64,000 bases of DNA from Glaciecola sp048820975 (GCF_048820975.1 NZ_JBMEUF010000001.1:2046001-2110000), one strand, 5' to 3'. Counted from the stretch's first letter, positions 34,535-44,258 are shown. Made by a program: numbers and translations. Notes: generated by a model from the letters alone, not told the origin.

Positions 34535-35614
34535 TTATTTACGGTTAAGTGTGTCAGTAAATATTTTAAACACTTTTTTAGGCTCAGTTGTTTCGCACAC
34601 CTTGATAAGAGGATAGTGAGAAGACTCAACTAACATGCCCGCTTTTTCGGCATCTAAATGCTGGCGTGGTTTGCCGTCCCAGCGAGTGCTTGGCATCGTT
34701 AAATCTGAAGTAGGTAACCAAGGTTTACTGGTAGGTGCATGTTCAACGGAAAACGCTTTCATATATCCTTCGCAAAGGCTTTCATCTATGGCGATAACGG
34801 CAGCCAGAGTATCCCAAAAATAATATTCACCTGATTCAATAAACCAGTCATTTTTATCAAGCACTTTATCCCAAAATTCGCCCGCAGGCGTGGCTACTTT
34901 TTGCTTAAAATGCTTGGCGAATCCGGCGGTTACTCTAACACTATTGGTTACATCTAAACCAACTAACTCTATAGGCAATTTTGAAGCAAATACAATATCT
35001 GCCGCTAGAGGGTCAACAAAAATGTTCCACTCAGCACTTACATTGGGATGACCATCAGTAAAGTTTGGCACAATAATATTACCCGGCGCGTTAACGTTCC
35101 CCCCCATAATAATTAATCGAGACACATGTTTCACATCTTCCGGATATTTTTCTAACCATTGTGCAATATTCGTTAAGGTACCCGTAGCTACAATAACAAC
35201 CGGTTCTAAAGACTCACCAATGACCTCATGGATAACTTGCGCAGCGTGCTTAGACGAGGCTTTTCGCTTGCTCTTAGGTAACTCAACACCTGACAAGGTA
35301 TCTGAATCTTTGCGCCATGCATCAGGAAACACAGCATAACCATCAAGTGGCACGCTGTCACCGCATGCAACCACTACAGAATCTGCACTATATGGTGATA
35401 AATCAAGTAAGGCATTGGCATTTACAAGTCCAGGCTCACAGTGGCTTTCGCCACTCGCGGCTACGGTAATAGCGCGCACATCGGTATCGGGGTGTTGCAA
35501 TAAAAATAGCAATGCGGCCCAATCGTCTATGGCCATATCGTTATCAAAAATAACCGGGCTTGCAAAGGTGCTTAACGAGAATAAGCTGGTAAAAAGAAGA
35601 ATGAATCGTTTCAT
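34535..35614 (-). CDS. secreted nucleoside hydrolase (IUNH family)
   Basis: Hydrolyses nucleosides to base and ribose. The 359-residue protein has a signal peptide (MKRFILLFTSLFSLSTFA). The N-terminal Asp cluster binding calcium and ribose reads PVIFDNDMAIDDWAALLFLL, a variant of the family DTDxGxDD. IVATGTLTNIAQWL and LIIMGGNV are family blocks, and DPLAADIVF carries another metal Asp. Periplasmic location suits scavenging of extracellular nucleosides. The divergent neighbour is adenine deaminase, consistent with purine salvage. Confidence 0.88.
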   Translation of the reverse strand: MKRFILLFTSLFSLSTFASPVIFDNDMAIDDWAALLFLLQHPDTDVRAITVAASGESHCEPGLVNANALLDLSPYSADSVVVACGDSVPLDGYAVFPDAWRKDSDTLSGVELPKSKRKASSKHAAQVIHEVIGESLEPVVIVATGTLTNIAQWLEKYPEDVKHVSRLIIMGGNVNAPGNIIVPNFTDGHPNVSAEWNIFVDPLAADIVFASKLPIELVGLDVTNSVRVTAGFAKHFKQKVATPAGEFWDKVLDKNDWFIESGEYYFWDTLAAVIAIDESLCEGYMKAFSVEHAPTSKPWLPTSDLTMPSTRWDGKPRQHLDAEKAGMLVESSHYPLIKVCETTEPKKVFKIFTDTLNRK

Positions 35615-35830
35615 GAATTTGTCCTTAAGATACTGATAATTTGTGCTTGTTTTAATTGTCTATTTTGCGCACTTAATCAGTGCATTTGCACGCTAGCAAC
35701 CAACGAAAGTGTGCGGCTAAGCAAGTATTGAAGCTAGAATCGCTATAAAAACGGGGCTTTTTAATACGTGAGCAATGGGAACTGAAATTGCATTACTGTT
35801 TTATCATCTTTCGCAATAAGAAGTAAGACT

Positions 35831-36835
35831 ATGCAAACATTTATTGAAAAAATGCCAAAAGCAGAACTCCACGTTCACTTAGAGGGCACACTTGAGCCTG
35901 AAATGAGCTTTGCTCTAGCGGCCAAAAATGGCGTGAGCTTAAAACACGATACACCCGAGTCACTTATTGCAGCCTATGACTTTGTTGATCTCTCTTCGTT
36001 TTTAGCTATTTACTATCAAGCCATGCATGTATTGGTTGATGAAGATGACTTTTATCAACTCTGCTATGCCTATTTAAAAAAGGCTAGCAGCCAAAACACC
36101 GTATACGCAGAACTATTTTTTGACCCACAAGCACACACAAGCCGCGGCGTAAGTTTTGATACTGTTATAAGTGGTATTCATAAGGCGCAGCTTGATGCAG
36201 AAAAAGATTTAGGTATTAAAAGCCAACTCATACTGTGCTTTTTACGCGACATGAGCGCTGAATCTGCTATGGAGCACCTAACGCTAGCGGCTCCCTATTT
36301 AGACTGGCTGGTAGGAGTGGGGCTTGATTCAGATGAACGCAATAATCCGCCCATAAAGTTTGCTGAGGTGTTTGCCAAAGCCAAGCGCATGGGCTTAAAA
36401 TTAACCATGCATTGTGACGTGAATCAGCTTAATACCCTTGACCACATTGAGCAATGCGTAAACCTTATTGAAGTTGACCGAATTGACCACGGCGTGAATT
36501 CGCTAGAAAGCAAAATGCTGTGTGAATTGATTGCCCAGAAACAGCTTGGGCTCACCGTATGCCCCGTATCAAATCAATTTGTGGTTCAGTCACTCACGGT
36601 AAATGAAATAAAAAGCATGTTAGAACAAGACATGCTAGTAACCATCAACTCTGATGACCCCGCCTATTTTCGCGCATATTTAAATGAAAACCTGTATGCC
36701 CTTCAAGAAGTGGGTAACTTTAACAAAGCTGAAATTGTGACCTTAGTGGGTAATGCATTTAAAGTAGCATGGATTGATGACGCTCAAAAAGCAGACTACC
36801 TGACTCAATTAAATCATTATGTACAGCAACATTAA
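35831..36835 (+). CDS. adenine deaminase (adenosine deaminase superfamily)
   Basis: Zinc-dependent deaminase of 334 residues. Metal ligands are in AELHVHLEGTL, TMHCDVNQ (His), RIDHGVNSLES and the Asp of TINSDDPAYF. The segment GLDSDERNNPPIKF carries the NPP..F signature that separates Aah1-like adenine deaminases from adenosine deaminases, which have GxDLAGxE there. It would convert adenine to hypoxanthine, complementing base release by the secreted nucleoside hydrolase 216 bp away on the other strand. Confidence 0.88.
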   Translation: MQTFIEKMPKAELHVHLEGTLEPEMSFALAAKNGVSLKHDTPESLIAAYDFVDLSSFLAIYYQAMHVLVDEDDFYQLCYAYLKKASSQNTVYAELFFDPQAHTSRGVSFDTVISGIHKAQLDAEKDLGIKSQLILCFLRDMSAESAMEHLTLAAPYLDWLVGVGLDSDERNNPPIKFAEVFAKAKRMGLKLTMHCDVNQLNTLDHIEQCVNLIEVDRIDHGVNSLESKMLCELIAQKQLGLTVCPVSNQFVVQSLTVNEIKSMLEQDMLVTINSDDPAYFRAYLNENLYALQEVGNFNKAEIVTLVGNAFKVAWIDDAQKADYLTQLNHYVQQH

Positions 36836-36854
36836 AGTACGTATGAAGGCCGCG

Positions 36855-38381
36855 CTATCTAGGATAGCGCGCAGCTTCATTTTCACCCGCAAGAGTATTG
36901 AGAATAAATTCACGCAGATCATTGTTTGACTGCTTTAAGTCATCGCGTCTTAAATACATCATATGGCCACTTCTATACCCTTTGAAACTTAAGCGGTCTT
37001 TCATTTTACCGCTTGGATCTAATTGCCACATTGTGTATTTAGCATCAAAGTAATTGGTTGCACCATCATAATAGCCGGCTTGAACTAGCACGTTTAAATA
37101 AGGGTTTTGTGCCATTGCTAAACGCAAGTTTTCACCCGTGTTATCGTTGCTATTATCCCATGGGCGAACAGGGCCAAACATATTATATTTCATATCTGTT
37201 TTGTAGTTTAGCTCAGTGCGTATGTAGTGGTTTATGGCAGGAGTAAATGAATGAAGCCAAGAACTTAACTCAGCCCAATAGTCAGGTCTGTCGCCGGTTT
37301 CTTTTTTATCAATGCCTAAATAGCGGCTATCTAAACGACCTAGTGTTTTACCTTCGTCACGGAGTAACTCTTTCCAGAAAAACTGCGTACTAATATCTAA
37401 ATTACTTTGTTCTACCGCTTTTTCGCTCAAACCACTGTAGCGAGCTACCTTTTTAATTGTGCTTTGTTTTTCTTGGCTAGATATAAAGCCGCCTTTTGCA
37501 ATAGCCGGAATGTAAGCATTAACGGTGTAGTCTTCTACTTCCGCTAGCACGTCATATAAATCTTTTTGCTGTAAGTCAGCAGGAAGCTTTTTATGATGCC
37601 AAGCTGTAGCCGCGAAGTACGGTAATCTATTTGCCGCTTCTACCGGGCCTTCGCGCTCAATACCAATTTCAGTGGGTGATACAAGCACGACCCCATTTAA
37701 ATACATCCACTGTGTATTTTGTAGTTCAAGAGCCAAACCCGATACCCGTGTTGTGCCATAGCTTTCGCCAATAAGGTATTTAGGCGATGTCCAGCGTTCA
37801 TGCCTAGTTACAAAGGTGTTTAACCATTCAGCCAAATATTTGATGTCAGCATTTACACCAAAGAACATCGATTTTTGTTGCTCTTGTGAAAGTATGGCGC
37901 CATCTTTATTTTTAAGCACTCGGCTATAGGCCGTATTTACAGGATTAACAAAAACGATGTCAGCCACATCCAAAATAGAGAAAGGATTGGTTTGCACGCC
38001 ATAAGGCTGAACGGGATAGCCTTCGTCATCAATGTTTAAAATTCGCGGGCCAGTATAGGCAACGTGCATCCATACCGATGCTGAACCTGGGCCACCATTA
38101 AACGAAATAACAAGCGGGCGTTTACTGCTGTTTTTTATGTCGGTGCGTTTGTAGTAAGTAAAAAACAAAGTAGCTACGGCATCGCCTTGTTCATCCCAAA
38201 CAGGTTGCGTACCTGTAGTGGCGGAATAACTCACTCTATTTCCATTAATTTGCGTTTTGTGCTGGGTCACAACCGTGCTATCTGCACTTATATTTCGCGT
38301 ACTTAATTCATCGGCTTTCACTAATTGAATGCTGAACAAGATAAGTGAAAATACTAAAATTTTGAATGTTTTTATGGGCAT
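36855..38381 (-). CDS. S10 family serine carboxypeptidase
   Basis: A secreted alpha/beta-hydrolase peptidase of about 508 residues. The oxyanion loop motif is FNGGPGSASVWMH, the nucleophile is in YLIGESYGTTRVSGLAL, and the C-terminal catalytic elements include LVQAGYYDGATNY and the His of YRSGHMMYLR. The signal peptide follows the chosen ATG (PIKTFKILVFSLILFSIQLVKA); a further upstream ATG at 38444 would place 21 residues before it. It removes C-terminal residues from peptides in the periplasm or outside. Single gene. Confidence 0.88.
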   Translation of the reverse strand: MPIKTFKILVFSLILFSIQLVKADELSTRNISADSTVVTQHKTQINGNRVSYSATTGTQPVWDEQGDAVATLFFTYYKRTDIKNSSKRPLVISFNGGPGSASVWMHVAYTGPRILNIDDEGYPVQPYGVQTNPFSILDVADIVFVNPVNTAYSRVLKNKDGAILSQEQQKSMFFGVNADIKYLAEWLNTFVTRHERWTSPKYLIGESYGTTRVSGLALELQNTQWMYLNGVVLVSPTEIGIEREGPVEAANRLPYFAATAWHHKKLPADLQQKDLYDVLAEVEDYTVNAYIPAIAKGGFISSQEKQSTIKKVARYSGLSEKAVEQSNLDISTQFFWKELLRDEGKTLGRLDSRYLGIDKKETGDRPDYWAELSSWLHSFTPAINHYIRTELNYKTDMKYNMFGPVRPWDNSNDNTGENLRLAMAQNPYLNVLVQAGYYDGATNYFDAKYTMWQLDPSGKMKDRLSFKGYRSGHMMYLRRDDLKQSNNDLREFILNTLAGENEAARYPR

Positions 38382-38562
38382 ATTAAGCCTGCCGGTGTAA
38401 GTTAGATTCGCTTTTAGAATAAAGTACAAGCTACTGCTATTCAAGCACTCAACTAAAGTCTAACGAATAAGAATAATAATAAGCTGAATGTTAAATAAAT
38501 GTAAAAAAGACACTTTATGCAAATTGTTAGGCAATTAAGGTAACACGGTTCAAGGAGATAAA

Positions 38563-39405
38563 ATGAACGAAATGAACGAAATGATCAACGACATAGATAT
38601 TAACGAATATTTACCGGCAGCGATTGAATGGGCCACAAATATTCTTCTGGCAATTGTGATTCTGCTAATAGGTTTATGGCTAGCTGGCAAAGTTAGAAAC
38701 ATAATAGTGAGTTTAAGTAAAAAATACACCCACTTTGATGACACCTTATTCCGCTTTTTAGGCAGTATGGCTCGCTATATTATTTTAGCCTTTGTGATTA
38801 TTGCTGTACTCAATCGTTTTGGGGTACAAACGGCTTCTATTATAGCGCTTTTAGGTGCAGCCGGTTTAGCGGTTGGTTTAGCATTACAAGGAGCAATGTC
38901 GAATTTAGCGGCAGGTGTTATGTTGCTTATATTCAGACCATACAAAGTTAATGATTTTATTGAAGCGGCTGGGCGTTTCGGTAAGGTGACTGAAATAGAT
39001 ATGTTCACCACTATCTTGCAAACTTTCGATAATCAGCAAATTGTTATCCCTAACAGCCAAATTTGGGGTGCTCAAATTATCAATCATTCTCATCACCCAA
39101 TTCGTGGTGTAGATATGCATTTTGGCGTTGCATATGATGAAAACACAGATGAAGTTCGCAAGGTTATTGATGGCGTGCTTGCTGCCCACCCTCATATTTT
39201 AAAAGACCCTGCACCATTTGTTGAAGTAGAAACCTTAAACAATAGCTCTGTTGATTTCTTGGTTAGGCCATTCTGCCTAGGTGAACATTATTTTGAAATT
39301 TTGTATACCGTGCCGGAATTAATCAAAAAAGCCTTAGATGAAAATGGAATTGAAATACCGTTCCCACATCGTAAAGTGATTTTGGTAAACGAAGATAAAG
39401 AATAA
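38563..39405 (+). CDS. mscS: small-conductance mechanosensitive channel (MscS family)
   Basis: A 280-residue channel of minimal E. coli MscS length. There are three membrane helices; the pore-lining TM3 is LGAAGLAVGLALQGAMSNLAAGVMLLI, followed by the beta domain PYKVNDFIEAAGRFGKVTEIDMFTT and IVIPNSQIWGAQIIN. The C-terminus IEIPFPHRKVIL is typical. It releases solutes on hypo-osmotic shock. AAGGAG precedes the ATG. A strong terminator follows. Confidence 0.94.
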   Translation: MNEMNEMINDIDINEYLPAAIEWATNILLAIVILLIGLWLAGKVRNIIVSLSKKYTHFDDTLFRFLGSMARYIILAFVIIAVLNRFGVQTASIIALLGAAGLAVGLALQGAMSNLAAGVMLLIFRPYKVNDFIEAAGRFGKVTEIDMFTTILQTFDNQQIVIPNSQIWGAQIINHSHHPIRGVDMHFGVAYDENTDEVRKVIDGVLAAHPHILKDPAPFVEVETLNNSSVDFLVRPFCLGEHYFEILYTVPELIKKALDENGIEIPFPHRKVILVNEDKE

Positions 39406-39428
39406 GTTGATTTAAGTAACTTAAACGC

Positions 39429-39456
39429 AAAGGGCACTTTTTAAGTGCCCTTTTTT
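39429..39456 (+). terminator. intrinsic terminator after mscS
   Basis: AAAGGGCACTT (39429-39439), loop TTT, AAGTGCCCTTT (39443-39453) and a T-run to 39456. It can also end the convergent YeiH operon because the left arm starts with A residues. Confidence 0.92.
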
Positions 39457-39472
39457 GTACGTAATTATAAGC

Positions 39473-40474
39473 TTACATCAAATATAAGTACGACAGAATG
39501 AGTAGTGCTATCCAAATAGTTTCAGACACTATAAGCACTATTGGCAACATGCCTACCTCAGCTAATTTTCCCAAATTAGATTTCATTCCAATGGCGGTAA
39601 TTGATACCACAAGGAAAAAGCGAGAAATTTCTGTGCCTGCGGTAATGACTAATTCGGGCAAACTTACAAAACTGTTAAGTAGCATTAAAGCAACAAAACC
39701 CACTAAGAAAAGCGGTAGCTTGGGTACTTCACCTTCTACATCGCTTGCAGTGCTATGCACACGCTTTACGATAGCCATCATAATCATCACTACGGGAAGC
39801 AACATGGCTACGCGTACTAATTTGGTTAAGGTGGCTAGGTCACCCGCATCTTGTGATACAGAATAACCAGCGCCTACAACCTGCGCTACATCATGAATAG
39901 TACCGCCTAAAAATATACCGGCCTGGGTGTCATTCATGCTTAATTGCCCAGCTATAATAGGATAAAGCACCATAGCAATAGTAGACATTGCCGTTACGCC
40001 TATTACAGTAAGAAGGGTATCGCGTTCATGATTTTTACCGGCTGGCAGTATAGTACAAATAGCTAAAGCAGCCGATGCCCCACATATAGCAACTGATCCG
40101 CCAGTAAGTGCGCCTAAGCGTTTTTGCAAACCCACACTTTTTGCCAGTACCACGCCTAAAATAATGGTCGAGAAAATAGCAAAAGCCAGCATAGCTGCCG
40201 TTTGCCACCCCAGCACGGCTAGGTCACCCAATGCAATACGCAAACCAAGCAACACCACACCTGCACGCAGTAAAGTACTGGCGGTAAAATCAATACCTGA
40301 TTTACATACGCCATCATCTTGATACAAAAACGATATCGCCATACCCAGCAGTAAAGCAAACAGCATAGCCGGTGCACCGTAGTGCTCACTTAAAAACATT
40401 GCTGCCATACCGGTAATGGCGGCTATGCCAAAGCCAGGCCAAATAGATTTACACTTTGCCGCTAGCTTTGTCAC
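39473..40474 (-). CDS. YeiH/UPF0324 putative sulfate/sulfite exporter
   Basis: A polytopic membrane protein, 333 residues and about ten segments, of the UPF0324 (putative sulfate exporter, PSE) family. Landmarks are GAPAMLFALLLGMAI, TLLRAGVVLLGLRIAL, LTGGSVAICGASAALAI and GIFLGGTIHDVAQVVGAG. Relatives such as TauZ are tied to sulfonate catabolism, where sulfite or sulfate must be expelled. It is the last gene of the AKR-dioxygenase-exporter operon, 5 nt after the dioxygenase, which supports that role. Direct transport evidence for the family is limited. Confidence 0.88.
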   Translation of the reverse strand: MTKLAAKCKSIWPGFGIAAITGMAAMFLSEHYGAPAMLFALLLGMAISFLYQDDGVCKSGIDFTASTLLRAGVVLLGLRIALGDLAVLGWQTAAMLAFAIFSTIILGVVLAKSVGLQKRLGALTGGSVAICGASAALAICTILPAGKNHERDTLLTVIGVTAMSTIAMVLYPIIAGQLSMNDTQAGIFLGGTIHDVAQVVGAGYSVSQDAGDLATLTKLVRVAMLLPVVMIMMAIVKRVHSTASDVEGEVPKLPLFLVGFVALMLLNSFVSLPELVITAGTEISRFFLVVSITAIGMKSNLGKLAEVGMLPIVLIVSETIWIALLILSYLYLM

Positions 40475-40479
40475 AACAA

Positions 40480-41472
40480 TTAACGCTCGGCAGCTACAAG
40501 CGCCACAAGCACTTGACGTTTTCTATCACCTGAAAATGGGCGGCGGCCATGCATAGCTCTATAGTTATCAACAAGTGCAACATCACCATCTTGCCACTCA
40601 AGGTCAAAGGTAAATTTTTGTGAAAGCTCAGCAATACGCTCCAAACCTTCTTTTGGAATGGCACTGCCATCGCCAAAGGTAATGGCTGATGATGGGTTTT
40701 CACGCACACCCTTCCAACCCATGTATGCCGCTATTAATTGATTGTAGAATGATTGCGAACCGTCACTTAGTTCAATTACTGCTGGCAACACGGGGGTAAT
40801 GGCGCGCAGGCTACCATCTTCCAGCCATTCCCAGCTATATCCAAGCTCTTTTAATTTCGCTTCACCCTCGCCAGTGTTATTCACACTTAAGGTACTTTTC
40901 CAGCTTCTACCTTGACCTGAATTAGCATCATCGGCGGCGGGCATAGTCGTTGTATACTTAAGGCCTTTTTCTGCAAAATCTTGCGCAAGGGCTGGATTTT
41001 CGGCTTTTAATGCTTCAAATAATTTGTCAGAGCGGCACAGTGGTGTTGCCCCGCCTTTTTCTGCTGCAGACTGGCAATAAAAGAATAATTTACTTGGCGA
41101 AATAGGGGTTTGTGCCATTTCATGATGTAGAAAAATTTCGACATCTTTGGGTGCCTCGTTAGCGGTAAATACTCTTTCGGTAAAATTAATGCGTACCGCA
41201 TTTGATAACGACTCTTTATAAGTAAAGTTGGCATAACCAAAGCCAGCAGAAAATATATCGAAGGTTTCAGCTGAATTTAATGGAAAACCGCGAAACAACA
41301 ATGCGCCTGAAATGGCTAGCTGGGCTTCAAGCTCGGCTTGGTTAGCTTGAATGTAACTCACCGTATCTTCAATGGTTTTACAAGCCCCGTTGTTTACCAC
41401 AATTTGCGGAAAAACTTGCTCGTTGTAATTGTGCTGGGTAGGCACCTTAGCGTATTCAATAGCATTGCTCAT
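40480..41472 (-). CDS. TauD/TfdA family Fe(II)/2-oxoglutarate dioxygenase
   Basis: A jelly-roll dioxygenase of 330 residues. The metal pair is in FLHHEMAQTPISPSKLFFYC (HxE variant of HxD), the distal His in RAMHGRRPF, and the Arg binding 2-oxoglutarate in RRPFSGDRKRQVLVAL. GALLFRGFPL opens the fold. It resembles the clavaminate-synthase-like proteins, including plant At3g21360, with no settled substrate. Tight operon position between an aldehyde-forming-pathway-type reductase (9 nt) and a sulfur-anion exporter (5 nt) suggests oxygenolytic desulfonation: R-CH2-SO3 to R-CHO plus sulfite. The substrate is inferred only from context. Confidence 0.87.
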   Translation of the reverse strand: MSNAIEYAKVPTQHNYNEQVFPQIVVNNGACKTIEDTVSYIQANQAELEAQLAISGALLFRGFPLNSAETFDIFSAGFGYANFTYKESLSNAVRINFTERVFTANEAPKDVEIFLHHEMAQTPISPSKLFFYCQSAAEKGGATPLCRSDKLFEALKAENPALAQDFAEKGLKYTTTMPAADDANSGQGRSWKSTLSVNNTGEGEAKLKELGYSWEWLEDGSLRAITPVLPAVIELSDGSQSFYNQLIAAYMGWKGVRENPSSAITFGDGSAIPKEGLERIAELSQKFTFDLEWQDGDVALVDNYRAMHGRRPFSGDRKRQVLVALVAAER

Positions 41473-41481
41473 AACGCGCTC

Positions 41482-42444
41482 CTAGTCGTAAATTGGGTGA
41501 AAACGATTAAACGCGGCTTCACAGAAATGACCCGGATCATTAAAGCGGCGATTCATGTTTAAATCTGATATAGCCTGCATTTCTTCATTACTTAACTTGA
41601 AATCAAACAAGGCTAAGTTTTCACGCATTCTTTCAGGCTTTGAGGTTTTTGGAATAATGGCATTACCCCGTTGGATACCCCATCGAAGTACAACTTGTGC
41701 GGGTGTTCTGCCATGGGCAGAAGCCGCTTTTTTCACCACGTCTTGCTCAAGCACTGATTCTGTTTTATCAGCCATTTCTAACTCAAGGTATGACAACGCA
41801 CCTAAAGGAGAAAACGCGGTTACATTTAGCTCATAGTCTTTGGCTAGTCGAATTAAACGCTCTTGGGTAAGGTATGGATGCGATTCAATTTGCAACATGG
41901 CAGGTTTAATACGTGCGTAAGTCATAAGATCATGCAATAAACCCGTATTGTAGTTACACACCCCAATACGCGTTACTTTTTTGCTATCAACCAAAGCTTC
42001 CATTGCTTCCCATGTTTTATAAAGGGGCACAGGAGCAAGCTCCATAGTAGGATTTTTCGCGCTTGTATCGTAAAACCACTCAGGCGGGTAACGCGTTTCA
42101 ATAGGCACGAACTTTTGCGCAATAGGAAAATGTATAAGATATAAATCAAGATAATCTAACTTTAAGTCACTCAAGGTTTTTTCAAGCGCCAAAGGCACAT
42201 GCTCAGGGGCGTGAAAGGTATTCCATAACTTAGAGGTAATCCAAAGCTCTTCGCGCGTGCATAGGCCGTCATTTATAGCGCGTTGAATACCCTCGCCTAC
42301 TTCTTTTTCATTGCCATAATCAGAGGCACAATCTAAATGACGGTAACCCGCTTTTATGGCTTCATAAGCAGTGTCGGCACAAATGTCGGTATCGACCTTC
42401 CAAAATCCAAATCCCACTTCTGGAATTGTATTTAACGCATTCAT
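41482..42444 (-). CDS. aldo/keto reductase (xylose-reductase-like)
   Basis: An NAD(P)H-dependent (beta/alpha)8 reductase of 320 residues. The catalytic tetrad is Asp and Tyr in HLDCASDYGNEKEVG, Lys in WITSKLWNTF and His in DLYLIHFPIAQKFVP. The block HFPIAQKFVPIETRYPPEWF and the C-terminus LNMNRRFNDPGHF closely echo fungal xylose reductases (AKR2 group). IPKTSKPERMRENL is the cofactor phosphate-binding segment. As first gene of an operon with a TauD-type enzyme it could reduce the aldehyde left after desulfonation, as AKRs do in oxidative sulfoquinovose pathways. A GntR-type operator lies 34 nt before the ATG. Confidence 0.9.
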   Translation of the reverse strand: MNALNTIPEVGFGFWKVDTDICADTAYEAIKAGYRHLDCASDYGNEKEVGEGIQRAINDGLCTREELWITSKLWNTFHAPEHVPLALEKTLSDLKLDYLDLYLIHFPIAQKFVPIETRYPPEWFYDTSAKNPTMELAPVPLYKTWEAMEALVDSKKVTRIGVCNYNTGLLHDLMTYARIKPAMLQIESHPYLTQERLIRLAKDYELNVTAFSPLGALSYLELEMADKTESVLEQDVVKKAASAHGRTPAQVVLRWGIQRGNAIIPKTSKPERMRENLALFDFKLSNEEMQAISDLNMNRRFNDPGHFCEAAFNRFHPIYD

Positions 42445-42477
42445 AGCTTTAATCCTATTAATTAAAAAAAGACTTTA

Positions 42478-42491
42478 GTCTTGTATAAGAC
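42478..42491. promoter_or_regulatory. operator 1: GTCTT-N4-AAGAC before the AKR operon
   Basis: GTCTTGTATAAGAC lies 34-47 nt upstream of the AKR ATG. It is nearly identical to sites before GH31 (44384-44397) and the TonB receptor (50091-50104), differing only in the central four bases. It is a probable binding site of the GntR/HutC regulator encoded 150 bp away. Confidence 0.75.
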
Positions 42492-42645
42492 ATAAGTTAT
42501 TATAGCAAGGGTGGCATGTCAACAAAGTGTTAACAAATTTAATATTTTGAGGTTTGTTTGATTAAACGAAAAGTTATAAGGGCCTTTACCCTGCAAGGGT
42601 TCGCAGAGTGAAAAGTTAAATTGAGTTTTTGTTACCGCAGTAAAT

Positions 42646-43395
42646 TTAGTCTAGTTCAACTTGGTAATGGTAATGGTCGCTTCTGCATTTGCTTTCGCGA
42701 TATTCAATTAATTTGCCGTCAATAGATTCAGTAACACGAGTTACTAAAAGCAGCGCAGTACCCGCTTCTATTTGTAGAAGTTTTGCATCATCTTCTGTGG
42801 CTAATACAGCTTTGATGCTATCGCGCGTTTTAAATACAGTTTGGTTAAAGTCAGTTTGATAGAAGTGATACAAGGTATGTGGAATGTCTTTTCGTTCATG
42901 AATACCTGAGAAGTATTTCGCTGGTAAGTAAATGGTTTCGAGCATGCAAAACTCGTTATCAAGTATTCGTCGCCGCTCAATTTTGGTGACTTTTTCTTTA
43001 CTCGTAATGGTTAAGGCACTTTGCACACTTTTATGAGGGCTTACTTGCTCAATATGTAGCAATTCTGCTTTGGGTAATTCAGCCCCTTTACCATCAGCCT
43101 GTAAAGGGAAAAAGCGAAATAGCGCGTCTTGAGCGGTGTGCTCTGATACGAACGTACCCACACCTTGGCGGCGAGTCACAATTTTAGTGTCAGTAAGCAA
43201 ATTTAGGGCTTTGCGGACAGTCCCTTGGCTCACTTTAAATTCATCAGCAAGGCGAAATTCACTGGGTAACATTTCGCCGGGTTGCCATCTTCGCTCTACC
43301 ACTAGTTGCTTGATATATTCCGCAACTTGCTGGTATAGCGGTTGAAACGCCAGACTGGGACCACCTAACTTATGATCAAACTGTGATGATGACAT
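42646..43395 (-). CDS. GntR/HutC family transcriptional regulator with UTRA domain
   Basis: A 249-residue repressor-type regulator. The winged helix (about 17-85) has LYQQVAEYIKQLVVERRWQPGEMLPSEFRLADEFKVSQGTVRKALNLL and RRQGVGTFV. The UTRA effector domain follows (about 100-245; CMLETIYLPAKYF, LLVTRVTESIDGKLIEYRES). It lies between the two operons carrying the GTCTT-N4-AAGAC palindrome, and HutC-type proteins bind short AT-centred palindromes of this kind, so it probably controls them. No such site precedes its own gene. Confidence 0.92.
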   Translation of the reverse strand: MSSSQFDHKLGGPSLAFQPLYQQVAEYIKQLVVERRWQPGEMLPSEFRLADEFKVSQGTVRKALNLLTDTKIVTRRQGVGTFVSEHTAQDALFRFFPLQADGKGAELPKAELLHIEQVSPHKSVQSALTITSKEKVTKIERRRILDNEFCMLETIYLPAKYFSGIHERKDIPHTLYHFYQTDFNQTVFKTRDSIKAVLATEDDAKLLQIEAGTALLLVTRVTESIDGKLIEYRESKCRSDHYHYQVELD

Positions 43396-43496
43396 GTAAC
43401 CCTAACCTAATGCTTGAAGTGTATTATTATGTTTTGTTTAAGTGTTATAGCGCATTTTTATATTAAATTACATACAACCAGAGGTGTATCAACGCA

Positions 43497-44258
43497 ATGC
43501 AACTTGAAATCTTATTGCCCATGTTCATTCTATTAGGCTTTGCAACTATATTGCAAACCATAAGTGGATTTGGTTTTGGCTTAATGGTCGCATCAAGTTT
43601 TACACTATTTCACTTGCTCCCCCTTACCGCCACCACATTTATGATAAGTGTACTGGGCATAGTTAACTCTACTACCATTGTTATAAAAAACATACATTTA
43701 ATACAAAAGCGCGCGTTTACCTTAATATTAATTGGCGGAATTCCGTTCATAGCCGCGGGCTATTTTTTACTGGAGTTTCTTTCAGTTGGGCTTGCGCTTT
43801 GGTTAAACGTTCTATTGGGCCTAGCCATACTTATATGTTGCATACTGTTACTAATTCGCAGTAGTAAAGCTAAGGCATCAGGGAAGGCTTGGGGTTTTTT
43901 AGTATCGGGTGCCCTAGGTGGTGTATTGGGTGGCTTATTTTCTACATTTGGCCCCCCGGTGGTGTTTCAATGTTATCGCCAAAGTTGGTCAGTGCATGAA
44001 ATTCGTTTTACGCTATTGGCTGTGTTTAGTGTAACGGCTTTCATTCGTTTGGCCATGGTTCCTTTTGGTACCCTGCCGAATCAAATGACTATTATTTCAA
44101 CATTGTTGGCAATTCCGCTTATATTAATATTTACAAAATTAGGCCGCGTTTTAGCACTCAATATAGAGGCTAAATTTGTAAGAGCCTTAGCAATTAGTAT
44201 GCTCGCACTCAGCGGCATCACACTCATTGCGCAGAACTTACCTTTACTTATTTTGTAG
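43497..44258 (+). CDS. TSUP (TauE/SafE) family exporter
   Basis: A polytopic membrane protein of 253 residues, about eight hydrophobic segments, with the duplicated TSUP pattern: ATILQTISGFGFGLMVASSF in the first half and GALGGVLGGLFSTFGPPVVFQ in the second. Family members export sulfite, sulfoacetate or related anions. It is divergent from the GntR gene and next to the GH31 operon. No GTCTT palindrome precedes it, so its co-regulation is unproven. It is the second sulfur-anion-type exporter within 5 kb. Confidence 0.87.
   Translation: MQLEILLPMFILLGFATILQTISGFGFGLMVASSFTLFHLLPLTATTFMISVLGIVNSTTIVIKNIHLIQKRAFTLILIGGIPFIAAGYFLLEFLSVGLALWLNVLLGLAILICCILLLIRSSKAKASGKAWGFLVSGALGGVLGGLFSTFGPPVVFQCYRQSWSVHEIRFTLLAVFSVTAFIRLAMVPFGTLPNQMTIISTLLAIPLILIFTKLGRVLALNIEAKFVRALAISMLALSGITLIAQNLPLLIL

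Noticed and set aside
39498..39866. 122-residue frame antisense to YeiH, rich in Thr/Ile/Lys
   Set aside because: It is a mirror image of the hydrophobic exporter gene; no independent start signals.
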